A stretch of 13,763 bases of DNA from an uncultured Bacteroidales bacterium (GTDB lineage Bacteria; Bacteroidota; Bacteroidia; Bacteroidales; P3), in contig CALCUN010000060.1 of assembly GCA_937906975.1 (NCBI GenBank), positions 1-13,763 of the forward strand. Direction: 5' to 3'. Below are positions 1-7,232 of the stretch, piece by piece; within the stretch, counting starts at the first letter, position 1, and every line of letters starts with the position of its first letter. The notes below the pieces were generated by a model. That model did not search any database. It saw only the letters and a list, made by a program, of their open reading frames with translations, and was not told where the DNA came from. Made by a program: the position numbers and the translations under genes.

Positions 1-152
1 AAATCTATGACGCTTTGAATCGCTTGATTGAAAAACGCAAAGCAAACAAAAGAAACATTCAGTTAAATATCGCTAATTACAAAGCAGGTTCTTACATAGT
101 AAACATAAAAACCGCAAAAGGTGAGGTAAAGAAAAAGTTAATTGTAGAATAA
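1..152 (+). CDS. C-terminal end of a secreted protein with a type IX secretion sorting domain (partial)
   Basis: The frame starting at base 3 is open to a TAA at 150-152 and gives the last 49 residues of a protein whose start lies outside the window. It begins IYDALNRLIEK and ends NYKAGSYIVNIKTAKGEV followed by KKKLIVE. This matches the type A C-terminal sorting domain of the type IX (Por) secretion system: a 'YDxxGRxV'-like strand, then an 'L/Y..G.Y.v.i' strand with a conserved glycine and tyrosine, then a lysine-rich end with a short hydrophobic terminus. Such domains direct outer-membrane translocation and are cleaved when the cargo is attached to the cell surface or released. The cargo domain cannot be identified because it is upstream. 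The family assignment is by recall of the consensus; the reading frame and stop are seen directly. Confidence 0.8.
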   Translation, partial: IYDALNRLIEKRKANKRNIQLNIANYKAGSYIVNIKTAKGEVKKKLIVE

Positions 153-154
153 TC

Positions 155-227
155 CTAAGAAAAAAAATTTTTTTTCAAAGAAATAATTTTTTAAAGCAAA
201 GAAAAATTTAAGTTTTTCTTTGCTTTA
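155..227 (+). repeat. 21-bp phased repeat array 1 (three direct cores, one inverted)
   Basis: Cores CTAAG (155-159), CAAAG (176-180) and CAAAG (197-201) are spaced exactly 21 bp apart. An inverted core CTTTG follows at 218-222, again 21 bp on. A and T tracts fill the intervals. The first core begins three bases after the stop codon of the upstream gene. The same arrangement recurs at 9473-9540 and 13578-13645. It is not CRISPR, because there are no spacers. It may be a terminator family, a phased curved-DNA element, or a site for a protein binding one face of the helix; the sequence alone does not decide. Confidence 0.75.
192..227 (+). terminator. Hairpin terminator after the type IX cargo gene
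   Basis: Arms AAAGCAAAGAAAAA (193-206) and TTTTTCTTTGCTTT (213-226) are perfectly complementary around a 6-base loop, with one more T-A pair outside (192/227). A run rich in T (228-232) follows. The hairpin is formed by the third direct core and the inverted core of repeat array 1. It is AU-rich, so it would be weak by itself and termination is an inference. Nearly the same arms recur at 13613-13652 after rimO. Confidence 0.6.
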
Positions 228-234
228 TTTTTAC

Positions 235-242
235 TACCTTTG
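235..242 (+). promoter_or_regulatory. Bacteroidota -7 promoter box upstream of the 259-630 gene
   Basis: TACCTTTG fits the TAnnTTTG consensus, lies just beyond the hairpin and ends 16 bases before the ATG at 259. No convincing -33 TTG is seen at the usual spacing. A transcript would have a leader of about 10-12 bases. Confidence 0.55.
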
Positions 243-258
243 CCAAAAATATTCTTTT

Positions 259-630
259 ATGAAAAAATACATTTTTTTATTAGTTGCTTTGTTGTGTTTT
301 TGTGGCAGTTTGTTTGCCATTCCTGCAGAAAGAAAACTTATAACTATCACTCAACCTAATGGGAAAGAGCTTTCTTATTGGTTAAAGGGAGATGAATTTA
401 TTCGTTGGGCTGAAACCATTGACGGATATACACTTTTGCACAACGAAGAAGGTGTTTTGTGTTATGCAACCTTGAATGAAAAAGGGGAAATGGTCGCTTC
501 TCAAATCATTGCTTGCAATCCCGAATTTAGAGATGTGAATGAGGTAATTTTTTTAGAAAAAACCGATAAAAAACTCTTCTTTTCCGAAGAGCAACTGCAA
601 ATTATAGGTCAAAGACGTATGAATCATTAA
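259..630 (+). CDS. Secreted stand-alone prodomain-like protein related to M6 metalloproteases
   Basis: The product has 123 residues. I chose the ATG at 259 because it opens a clean signal peptide, [20 protein letters not shown], with likely cleavage after residue 20; the in-frame TTG at 220 lies inside the upstream hairpin. The mature part ([17 protein letters not shown] at about 31-47, [18 protein letters not shown] at about 55-72, then [12 protein letters not shown] at about 85-96) reads like the N-terminal region of Bacteroidota M6 (immune inhibitor A-like) proteases, which normally continues into a long catalytic domain with HExxH. Here the frame stops at residue 123 and parE begins 35 bases later, so no catalytic domain is present. 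It may be a truncated remnant, or a functional propeptide-like inhibitor as known for some other bacterial protease families. The M6 likeness is from memory of family patterns; the absence of a protease domain is seen directly. Confidence 0.7.
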   Translation: MKKYIFLLVALLCFCGSLFAIPAERKLITITQPNGKELSYWLKGDEFIRWAETIDGYTLLHNEEGVLCYATLNEKGEMVASQIIACNPEFRDVNEVIFLEKTDKKLFFSEEQLQIIGQRRMNH

Positions 631-651
631 GATTATTTCTGTTTTTTTTCG

Positions 652-659
652 TAAATTTG
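652..659 (+). promoter_or_regulatory. -7 box of parE, predicting a nearly leaderless mRNA
   Basis: TAAATTTG matches TAnnTTTG and ends 6 bases before the parE ATG at 666. With the usual distance from this box to the start site, transcription would begin at about 664-666, leaving 0-2 bases of leader. A -33 element is not evident. Confidence 0.5.
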
Positions 660-665
660 CACCCT

Positions 666-2540
666 ATGGAAGATAGCAAACAAATAAATAAGGGTAATTA
701 CACCGAAGATAACATTAAATCTCTTGATTGGCACGAACATATTCGTTTGCGTCCGGGTATGTATATCGGTAAACTTGGCGATGGTGCTTCGGCAGATGAT
801 GGGATTTATGTGTTATTGAAAGAGGTTATCGATAATTCTATTGACGAATTTGTTGCAGGACATGGCAATTGCATTGAAATTGACATAGATTTTCACACAA
901 AAAAGGTAAGAGTTAGAGACTACGGACGAGGAATCCCTTTGGAGAAAACCGTAGATTGTGTTTCCAAGATGAATACCGGTGCAAAGTATGACTCTGAAAC
1001 CTTTCAAAAATCGGTAGGTATGAACGGAGTTGGTACAAAGGCTGTAAACGCACTTAGTACCTACTTTAAAATTTCTTCTGTAAGAGATGGGAAAATAAAA
1101 ACAGCAGAGTTTTCGGAAGGAAAGATAACAAACGAAGAACAAATCCAAGATACCGAAGAAAAAAACGGCACTTGTGTAGAGTTTATTCCCGATAATGACC
1201 CAAAGATTTTCGGCAATTACAACTATTTAGATGAGTATGTAGAAAAAATGATTTGGAATTATGCCTACCTAAACAAAGGATTGTCTTTGATTTATAACGG
1301 CAAAAAAATCCAATCCAAAAAAGGGCTATTTGATTTGCTTAACAATAGTTTACAAGAAAACGAAGCCCTCTACCCTATTGTTCATCTTTCGGCAGGCAGT
1401 TTTGAGTTTGCCTTTACTCACTCTGACAAAGTTTTCACAGAAGAGCACTATTCTTTTGTCAATGGACAGCATACCACACAAGGAGGTACGCATCAATCGG
1501 CTTTTCGTGAAGCATTGGTGAAAGTTTTGAAAGACTTTTTCAAAAAAGACTACGACCCTTCGGACATTCGTTCGGGACTTGTAGCCTCTATCAGTCTTAG
1601 AATTAACGAACCTGTGTTTGAGTCGCAAACAAAAACGAAGTTAGGTTCTACAAATATGATGCCTGACGGCAGTGGTCAAGCAGTCAGAACATTTATTCTT
1701 GATGCGGTAAAAAGCACTCTTGATGATTATCTTCACATTAATTCAGAAGTTGCAGAACTTTTGCTACAAAAAATCGTTCGTAACGAAAAAGAGCGAAAGG
1801 GAATGCAGAATGTGAAAAAGCTTGCAAAGGAAAGTGCGAAAAAGGTAAGTCTTACAAACAGAAAACTTAGAGATTGCAGAATACATTACAATAGCAAAGA
1901 CCCAAGACGTTTAGAATCCACTCTCTTTATCACTGAGGGAGATTCTGCATCAGGCTCTATCACAAAAAGTAGAGATGTAAACACACAAGCAGTCTTTTCT
2001 TTGAGAGGAAAACCGCTTAACACATACTCAGATAGCAAAGAGGTGGTGTATAAGAACGAAGAATTTAATCTACTACACAACGCCTTGAATATAGATGAAG
2101 ACATGGACAATTTGCGATACAATAACATTGTGATTGCAACCGATGCCGATGTTGATGGAATGCACATAAGAATGTTGCTGATGACTTTCTTTTTGAAATT
2201 CTTCCCAGACTTGGTAAAGGCAGGACATATCTACATACTTCAAACTCCGCTTTTTAGAGTTAGAAACAAAAAAGAAACCCTCTATTGCTACACAGAGCAA
2301 GAAAGAGATGAAGCAATAGAAAAACTAAGAGGCGAAGTAGAAATCACACGTTTTAAAGGGCTTGGAGAAATCTCGCCAGATGAGTTTAGAAACTTCATTG
2401 GCAAGGACATAAAACTTGACCCTATTATCCTAAACAAAGAATCGGGAGTAAGTTCCATTTTAGATTTCTTTATGGGTAAAAACACTCCTGAGCGACAAAG
2501 CTACATTATTGAAAATTTACGTTACGAAGAAGTACAATAG
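666..2540 (+). CDS. parE: DNA topoisomerase IV subunit B (type IIA topoisomerase ATPase subunit)
   Basis: The 624-residue cytoplasmic protein is the ATPase/TOPRIM subunit that, with ParC, decatenates chromosomes using ATP. Visible motifs in order are the GHKL N-box [10 protein letters not shown] (53-62), DYGRGIP (85-91), the lid [13 protein letters not shown] (118-130), the QTK loop QTKTKLGS (321-328), the TOPRIM glutamate in EGDSASGS (424-431), the metal-binding DADVDG (493-498), and RFKGLGE (562-568). Size, lack of a GyrB-type insertion and the opening [20 protein letters not shown] favour ParE over GyrB. ATG 666 was preferred to the TTG at 657, which overlaps the -7 promoter box. parC, often adjacent in this phylum, does not follow; the next gene encodes an unrelated secreted protein. 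Confidence 0.93.
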   Translation: MEDSKQINKGNYTEDNIKSLDWHEHIRLRPGMYIGKLGDGASADDGIYVLLKEVIDNSIDEFVAGHGNCIEIDIDFHTKKVRVRDYGRGIPLEKTVDCVSKMNTGAKYDSETFQKSVGMNGVGTKAVNALSTYFKISSVRDGKIKTAEFSEGKITNEEQIQDTEEKNGTCVEFIPDNDPKIFGNYNYLDEYVEKMIWNYAYLNKGLSLIYNGKKIQSKKGLFDLLNNSLQENEALYPIVHLSAGSFEFAFTHSDKVFTEEHYSFVNGQHTTQGGTHQSAFREALVKVLKDFFKKDYDPSDIRSGLVASISLRINEPVFESQTKTKLGSTNMMPDGSGQAVRTFILDAVKSTLDDYLHINSEVAELLLQKIVRNEKERKGMQNVKKLAKESAKKVSLTNRKLRDCRIHYNSKDPRRLESTLFITEGDSASGSITKSRDVNTQAVFSLRGKPLNTYSDSKEVVYKNEEFNLLHNALNIDEDMDNLRYNNIVIATDADVDGMHIRMLLMTFFLKFFPDLVKAGHIYILQTPLFRVRNKKETLYCYTEQERDEAIEKLRGEVEITRFKGLGEISPDEFRNFIGKDIKLDPIILNKESGVSSILDFFMGKNTPERQSYIIENLRYEEVQ

Positions 2541-2548
2541 TAATAAAT

Positions 2549-2556
2549 TATTTTTG
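2549..2556 (+). promoter_or_regulatory. Possible -7 box before the 2563 gene
   Basis: TATTTTTG fits TAnnTTTG and ends 6 bases before ATG 2563, the same distance as in front of parE. There is no clear -33 element and the stretch is T-rich, so chance is a real alternative. Read-through from parE is equally possible, since the gap is only 22 bases. Confidence 0.3.
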
Positions 2557-2562
2557 AGAAAT

Positions 2563-3231
2563 ATGAAAAAAACAGCATTTTATCTTATTTTAGCGTTTTT
2601 ATCTTTTGGTCAAATGGAAGTTTTTGCCCAAAACGATGATGTAAAACCTTGGACAGATGTAGTAATTGACAATAGAGATCCTTCATTGTGGACATGGAAT
2701 AAAAGCAACTCTTCACGTTTTAGCATCAGAGGCGACTTTGATGGTGATGGCTTTTCAGAAAATTTATACGAAACCGCAACATCGATTTTTTCTGACAACG
2801 ATGAGCTAACCCCTTTAAAGCTTGACGGAGACCTTGGCGTGTATTTCTTGGTTAATGAAGGAGATTTGGACGGCGATGGCGGAGATGAAATTTCATTCAT
2901 GAGCGTATATCGTGATTTTTCCGACATTAACTATTTCAGAGTATGGACCTACACAGGAAATAAATGGAAAGAACTTTTCTGTGTGCAAGTTCACGAATAC
3001 GATTGCCCAAATTACAAAGCCACAAAGCCAAGTGAGATGTTTACTCATCAATGGAAAAGAAAAAATGGCTACAACCTAAATAAGATAGTCTTGAAAATAC
3101 ATGACGGAGTTGTAGATGTGATTGCAACACACCCTAACGAACGCTACGCAATCGAACACATAAAACTCGTTGGTAAGACTTTCACAAAAAGAGAGTGGGG
3201 AACAATAATCCAACCTCGTACAGACTACTAA
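2563..3231 (+). CDS. Secreted protein with FG-GAP/VCBS-like DxDGDG calcium-binding motifs
   Basis: The product has 222 residues. The ATG at 2563 opens a signal peptide, MKKTAFYLILAFLSFGQMEV followed by FAQ, with cleavage expected near residue 22. Earlier in-frame starts overlap parE and would place the signal peptide internally. Two short motifs, RGDFDGDGFSE (57-67) and EGDLDGDGGDE (99-109), have the D-x-D-G-D-G pattern of calcium-binding loops in FG-GAP/VCBS beta-propeller repeats. Only two copies are present, so this is not a complete propeller. The remainder (about 125-222) is aromatic and beta-rich without a domain I recognise. It lies 22 bases after parE and 7 bases before the dehydrogenase gene, so co-transcription is likely. 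The calcium-binding role is inferred from the motif. Confidence 0.6.
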   Translation: MKKTAFYLILAFLSFGQMEVFAQNDDVKPWTDVVIDNRDPSLWTWNKSNSSRFSIRGDFDGDGFSENLYETATSIFSDNDELTPLKLDGDLGVYFLVNEGDLDGDGGDEISFMSVYRDFSDINYFRVWTYTGNKWKELFCVQVHEYDCPNYKATKPSEMFTHQWKRKNGYNLNKIVLKIHDGVVDVIATHPNERYAIEHIKLVGKTFTKREWGTIIQPRTDY

Positions 3232-3238
3232 GAAAAGA

Positions 3239-3973
3239 ATGAAAAAAGCAATTGTTGTAGGAGCAAGCTCTGGAATTGGCGAGCAAGTAGCATACCTTCT
3301 TTTACAAGAGGGTTACTCTCTCGGCATTGCAGCTCGTAGAGTGGAGAGATTGAAGGAGATTCAAAACAAATACGGAGCAGAAAGAGTAAAAATAATTGAT
3401 TTAGACGTTCAAAAAGAAGAAGCAAGCAAGAAATTAAACGATTTAATCAATGACTTAGGAGGCATGGACTTGTATTTTCACGCCTCAGGCATTGGTTGTC
3501 AAAACATAGACTTAGTTTCAGAAACAGAGGTCGAAATCACAAAAACTAATTGCGAAGGATTTGTACGCTTAGTTACACTTGCATTTAATTGGTTTTATGA
3601 AAACAAAAAACAAGGACACATTGCAGTGATTTCTTCTATTGCAGGCACAAAAGGACTTGGCGTTTCACCAGCCTATTCTGCAACAAAAGCAATGCAAAAC
3701 ACCTACATACAATCACTTTGCCAACTATCAAAAATCAAAAAAGCAGACATCTCCTTCACAGACATACGTCCAGGATTTGTAGAAACCGATTTGCTAAACA
3801 AAAGCAAACACTACCCTTTCTTAATGAAGAAAGAAAAATGTGCAAAGCAAATTATAAAAGCCCTAAAACGCAAAAAACGAATAGCAATAATAGATTGGAA
3901 ATTCCGATTAGTAGTATTGCTCTGGCGATTGATACCCTCCTACATTTGGGAGCGAATAATCGTAAAGAATTAG
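3239..3973 (+). CDS. Short-chain dehydrogenase/reductase (SDR) family oxidoreductase
   Basis: This 244-residue protein is a classical SDR with a Rossmann fold that uses NAD(P)H. The nucleotide-binding motif GASSGIG is at 8-14 and is followed by AARR (31-34), whose arginines suggest preference for NADP. The catalytic residues are S133 in ISSIAG, Y146 and K150 in YSATK, and probably N104. RPGFVETDL (178-186) is the usual loop after the active site. The NAG motif is altered to HASGIG (81-86). The last 25 residues are hydrophobic and basic (KFRLVVLLWRLIPSYIWERI), suggesting membrane association. The start codon follows the previous stop by 7 bases. The substrate cannot be read from the sequence. 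Confidence 0.88.
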   Translation: MKKAIVVGASSGIGEQVAYLLLQEGYSLGIAARRVERLKEIQNKYGAERVKIIDLDVQKEEASKKLNDLINDLGGMDLYFHASGIGCQNIDLVSETEVEITKTNCEGFVRLVTLAFNWFYENKKQGHIAVISSIAGTKGLGVSPAYSATKAMQNTYIQSLCQLSKIKKADISFTDIRPGFVETDLLNKSKHYPFLMKKEKCAKQIIKALKRKKRIAIIDWKFRLVVLLWRLIPSYIWERIIVKN

Positions 3974-3989
3974 AAATAAAAAAACAATT

Positions 3990-6059
3990 ATGACAAAACA
4001 AGAATTATTTAACTTATCAAATAACAGATTTGAAGCAGAGAAAATATTAAAACAATCGTTTGGATTTGATAACTTTTACGATGAACAATGGCGAGCAATT
4101 CAACGTTTACTTCGAGGTGAGCGTATATTACTAATTGAAAGAACCGGTTTTGGAAAATCTCTCTGCTATCAATTTCCTGCAATCTTGTTTGACGGCTTAA
4201 CTATTATATTTTCCCCTCTCGTTGCCTTGATGAGAGATCAAGTAAAATCTCTAAATCAGAAAGGAATCAATGCGAGATGTATAAATTACGAACAATCAAA
4301 AGAAGAAAATGAAGAGGCTATAAAATTAGCTCTGACTGGTAAATTAAAAATTTTGTATATTGCTCCTGAACGTCAAGAAAACACAGAATGGTTAGAGTCT
4401 GTTAGAGAAATGAAATTATCAATGGTTGTTATAGATGAAGCACATACAATTTCCGTTTGGGGACATGATTTTAGACCTTCTTTTAAACGTATTATCAATC
4501 TTGTAAAATTATTACCAATTGACACTCCTGTCTTAGCAACTACTGCAACCGCTACACTTAGAACACAAAAAGATATTGAAACACAAATGGGTGTAGGAGT
4601 TAAAACAATAAGAGGCAATCTTTTAAGAGAGAATTTCAAACTCTATGTAATAGAAACTAATTCCGAAGACGAAAAACTAATTTGGATTGCTAAATATGTA
4701 AATAAATTATCGGGTACTGGGTTAATTTATACAGGCACAAGAGTTGATGCAGAAGTGTATTCAAGATGGTTAGACTTTGTTGGAGTAAATGCGATTGGCT
4801 ATCACGCAGGATTAGACTCTGATTCAAGAAAAGAAATCGAAAAAGGCTTAATGGATAATAAATATAAATGTATAGTTTCTACTAACGCATTAGGAATGGG
4901 CATAGATAAATCGGACATTCGCTTTATTATCCATACACAAATCCCACAATCACCAATACATTATTACCAAGAAATAGGAAGAGCTGGACGAGATGGTTTA
5001 ACATCTCACTTAATTCTATTTTTTAATTCGCAATTAGATTCAAATAACGACTACATTGATAGTGAATTACCAAGAGCTTTTATAGAAACTGCTAAACCTA
5101 ATATAGAAACCTACCAAAAAGTTATTGATATTCTAAAAGAAGAAATGTTAAGAGAAAGTGATATTTTAAGAAAAGCGAATATCAAGCAACAAATTTTCAG
5201 AGTAATAAAAGCAGATTTAATAGAACAAGGCATTATTAAAGAAATGCAATTAGGACGTTCTAAGTATTATATGTATCAACCTAATGCTCCCGAACTTGAC
5301 ACAACAAAATTTGAAGAATTAAAACAGTTTAAATTAGATGAATTTAATTCAATGATTGATTATGTGTTTACAAAACAAGCTCGAATGAAGTTCTTGTGTA
5401 ATTATTTAGGAGATGAGTTTTCTGACAACATTAAATCGGGTTGCGATAACACAAGCGAAAAAAAATTAACACCAATTGAAGATTATCAACTGAAAGAAAA
5501 ACTAAAAGAATTTCACGAAACATATTTTCCAACAATTAGATGCGTACAGAGATACAATAATATTATAGACGGAGTTGCTGCTTCCTATTATGGTGTTTCA
5601 AATGTTGGTGCCACAATACATAGATGCAAATATGAAAATGGAGGAGATTTTCCAGACTTTCTTGTAAAACAGACTTTGAAGGCATACAGAAAAAAATTTG
5701 GCAACAAACATATTGATTTTGTCATGTTTGTTCCACCTTCTATTTCCGGAACTTTGGTTGAAAATTTCGCAAAGAAAATCGCACAAATCTTAGACATTCC
5801 ATTCTCATACGCAGTAGAAAAAATAAAAGAGACTGAACCTCAAAAAAGATTTCGCAACTCATATCTAAAACGAGATAATGTAAAAGATTCTTTCACTATA
5901 AATAATACAGATGTAACAGACAAAACAATTTTATTGATTGATGACATATATGATAGTGGTGCAACATTAAAGGAAATAGGTAAAGTATTGACAAAATCCG
6001 GTGCAACAGAAATAATTCCTCTTGTTATTGCAAAAACAATTGGAAGAGATAATGATTAA
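3990..6059 (+). CDS. RecQ-like DNA helicase fused to a C-terminal phosphoribosyltransferase domain
   Basis: The product has 689 residues. The helicase core covers about 15-430: motif I RTGFGKSLCYQFPA (51-64), DEAH box VIDEAHTISVWGHDFRP (147-163), motif III ATTATATL (183-190), ALGMGID (300-306) and motif VI YYQEIGRAGRDG (325-336), all typical of RecQ. The usual four-cysteine zinc site is degenerate: where RecQ has CxxCDNC this protein has SGCDNT (483-488), with another Cys at 470. No HRDC domain follows. Instead, residues of about 500-689 form a phosphoribosyltransferase-like domain with a PRPP loop LLIDDIYDSGATL (648-660), as in ComF-type PRTases. The gene follows the SDR by 16 bases and overlaps the DprA-like gene by 8 bases, so both are probably translated together. 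Leucine codons shift toward TTA (6 of the first 10, against 1 of 7 in parE), compatible with transfer. A defence or ssDNA-processing role is inferred from the fusion and partner. Confidence 0.88.
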   Translation: MTKQELFNLSNNRFEAEKILKQSFGFDNFYDEQWRAIQRLLRGERILLIERTGFGKSLCYQFPAILFDGLTIIFSPLVALMRDQVKSLNQKGINARCINYEQSKEENEEAIKLALTGKLKILYIAPERQENTEWLESVREMKLSMVVIDEAHTISVWGHDFRPSFKRIINLVKLLPIDTPVLATTATATLRTQKDIETQMGVGVKTIRGNLLRENFKLYVIETNSEDEKLIWIAKYVNKLSGTGLIYTGTRVDAEVYSRWLDFVGVNAIGYHAGLDSDSRKEIEKGLMDNKYKCIVSTNALGMGIDKSDIRFIIHTQIPQSPIHYYQEIGRAGRDGLTSHLILFFNSQLDSNNDYIDSELPRAFIETAKPNIETYQKVIDILKEEMLRESDILRKANIKQQIFRVIKADLIEQGIIKEMQLGRSKYYMYQPNAPELDTTKFEELKQFKLDEFNSMIDYVFTKQARMKFLCNYLGDEFSDNIKSGCDNTSEKKLTPIEDYQLKEKLKEFHETYFPTIRCVQRYNNIIDGVAASYYGVSNVGATIHRCKYENGGDFPDFLVKQTLKAYRKKFGNKHIDFVMFVPPSISGTLVENFAKKIAQILDIPFSYAVEKIKETEPQKRFRNSYLKRDNVKDSFTINNTDVTDKTILLIDDIYDSGATLKEIGKVLTKSGATEIIPLVIAKTIGRDND

Positions 6060-7170
6060 AACGATTGATATGAAACAAGAATACACATATTGGCTTGCGT
6101 TAGCAAATGCAGAAAATATTTACACAAGACGTAAGAATGAAATCTTAGCAAAGATTCATGAAGACAATTCTTCTCTTGCTCATTTTTTTACAGAAGAAAA
6201 TAATTGGAAAAATAGGTTTGATTTATCACAAGATGAAATTCAAAGTCTATTACAAGAAAAAGAAAAACTTAATAATTATTCTTTTATCGTAGAAGACCTA
6301 TTAGAACAAGGCTATCAAATAATACCTATTTTTTCATCTGATTATCCTAAAACACTTAAAAGAAATTTAAAATTCTCTTCACCAATTCTTCTTTACGCTT
6401 ATGGAAATATAGAATTATTAAACAAAGAAAGTGTTGCAATAGTAGGCTCAAGAAATGCTAATGAAACATCTCTTAATTTTACTAACAATGTTGCTTCTCT
6501 ATCTGTTTCAGACGGATTTGTAGTTGTTAGTGGTTACGCAAAAGGTGTTGATAGACAAGCATTAGAATCAGCAATTCAAAATGGAGGTTCAAGCATTATT
6601 GTTCTTCCACAAGGAATTACTACATTTAGTTCAGGTTATAAAGGTTTATACAAAGAAATTGTCTCTGGGCGTGTATTGGTTATTAGTACCTTTCGCCCTA
6701 ATGCTGGTTGGGATAAAGGGTTGGCTATGACAAGAAACCAATATATATATGGACTTGCTGAAAAAATATTTGTAGCCGAATCAGATAGTAAAGGGGGTAC
6801 TTATTCTGGCGTTCAAGATGGTTTAAAAAAGAACAGAATCATTTATGTTAGAAAACCAAACTCTAATGAAAAAAATGCTAATGACTTATTAATCTCAATG
6901 GGAGCAAAACCTGTTGATATAAATGGAAATACTATAATTGAAAGTAATAATTTACAAGAATCAATATCAATAGAAATACAAATAGATGAGTTATTACTGA
7001 AAGGAGAATACACAACTAAAAAACTTGCAGAACTACTTTTAAAAGACGATACAAAGAAATCACAATCAGAAATTAGAAAAATTCTAAACAAAAAAGGCAT
7101 AAAGCCAACAAATCCTGGAAAATCACCACTAAAATACACTAAAATTTTATCAAATCTGACCTTATTTTAA
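6052..7170 (+). CDS. DprA/Smf-like DNA-processing protein, partner of the RecQ-PRTase
   Basis: The product has 372 residues. The Rossmann-like DprA core runs from about 90 to 270: SVAIVGSRNAN (127-137), FVVVSGYAKGVDRQALESA (156-174), GGSSIIVLPQGI (178-189), MTRNQYIYGLAEKIFVAES (226-244) and GGTYSGVQDGL (248-258). These match the GSR, SGxAxGID, RxN and GSxxT-type elements of DprA, which loads RecA onto ssDNA during transformation. An N-terminal helical part (YWLALANAENI) resembles the DprA SAM-like region, and the C-terminus (about 308-360) looks like a winged helix. The ATG at 6052 lies within the last codons of the helicase gene and follows GGAAGAG (6042-6048); ATG 6070 is an alternative. 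As this is not a lone dprA but is coupled to a PRTase gene, it more likely acts like ShosA-type DprA homologues than as the housekeeping protein. Confidence 0.87.
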   Translation: MIKTIDMKQEYTYWLALANAENIYTRRKNEILAKIHEDNSSLAHFFTEENNWKNRFDLSQDEIQSLLQEKEKLNNYSFIVEDLLEQGYQIIPIFSSDYPKTLKRNLKFSSPILLYAYGNIELLNKESVAIVGSRNANETSLNFTNNVASLSVSDGFVVVSGYAKGVDRQALESAIQNGGSSIIVLPQGITTFSSGYKGLYKEIVSGRVLVISTFRPNAGWDKGLAMTRNQYIYGLAEKIFVAESDSKGGTYSGVQDGLKKNRIIYVRKPNSNEKNANDLLISMGAKPVDINGNTIIESNNLQESISIEIQIDELLLKGEYTTKKLAELLLKDDTKKSQSEIRKILNKKGIKPTNPGKSPLKYTKILSNLTLF

Positions 7171-7182
7171 AAATTAGCAATA

Positions 7183-7218
7183 AAAAAAACGCCGCAACTT
7201 AGATTACGGCGTTTTTTT
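7183..7218. terminator. Bidirectional rho-independent terminator between dprA-like gene and lpxA
   Basis: Arms AAAAAAACGCCG (7183-7194) and CGGCGTTTTTTT (7207-7218) pair perfectly over 12 bp, including a 5-bp GC core, around a 12-base loop. There is a T run on the right for plus-strand transcripts and an A run on the left that gives U's for the minus strand. It lies 12 bases after the dprA-like stop and 14 bases beyond the lpxA stop, serving both convergent units. Confidence 0.92.
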
Positions 7219-7232
7219 GTTTTATATCATTT

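Noticed and set aside
220..258. Longer N-terminus for the M6 prodomain-like protein from TTG 220
   Set aside because: It would begin within the right arm of the hairpin, upstream of the promoter box, and would put a hydrophilic segment before an otherwise ideal signal peptide.
657..665. Upstream TTG start for parE (adding Met-His-Pro)
   Set aside because: TTG 657 lies inside the -7 promoter box and could not be in the mRNA; the ATG at 666 gives a normal family start.
813..1148. Antisense open frame inside parE
   Set aside because: It is a shadow of the parE coding strand with no recognisable motifs, promoter or start signals; the same applies to the other antisense frames within real genes.
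3718..3993. Open frame overlapping the end of the SDR gene and running into the helicase start
   Set aside because: Its composition reflects an out-of-frame reading of the SDR gene, it has no recognisable domain, and both flanking frames are well supported.
6052..7170. Housekeeping DprA of natural transformation
   Set aside because: The gene is translationally coupled to a RecQ-PRTase gene rather than standing alone; a specialised role is more likely, although the housekeeping role cannot be fully excluded without the rest of the genome.
3974..7182. Transposon or integrative element carrying the helicase/DprA genes
   Set aside because: No transposase, integrase, terminal inverted repeats, target duplications or tRNA attachment site are seen at either edge.
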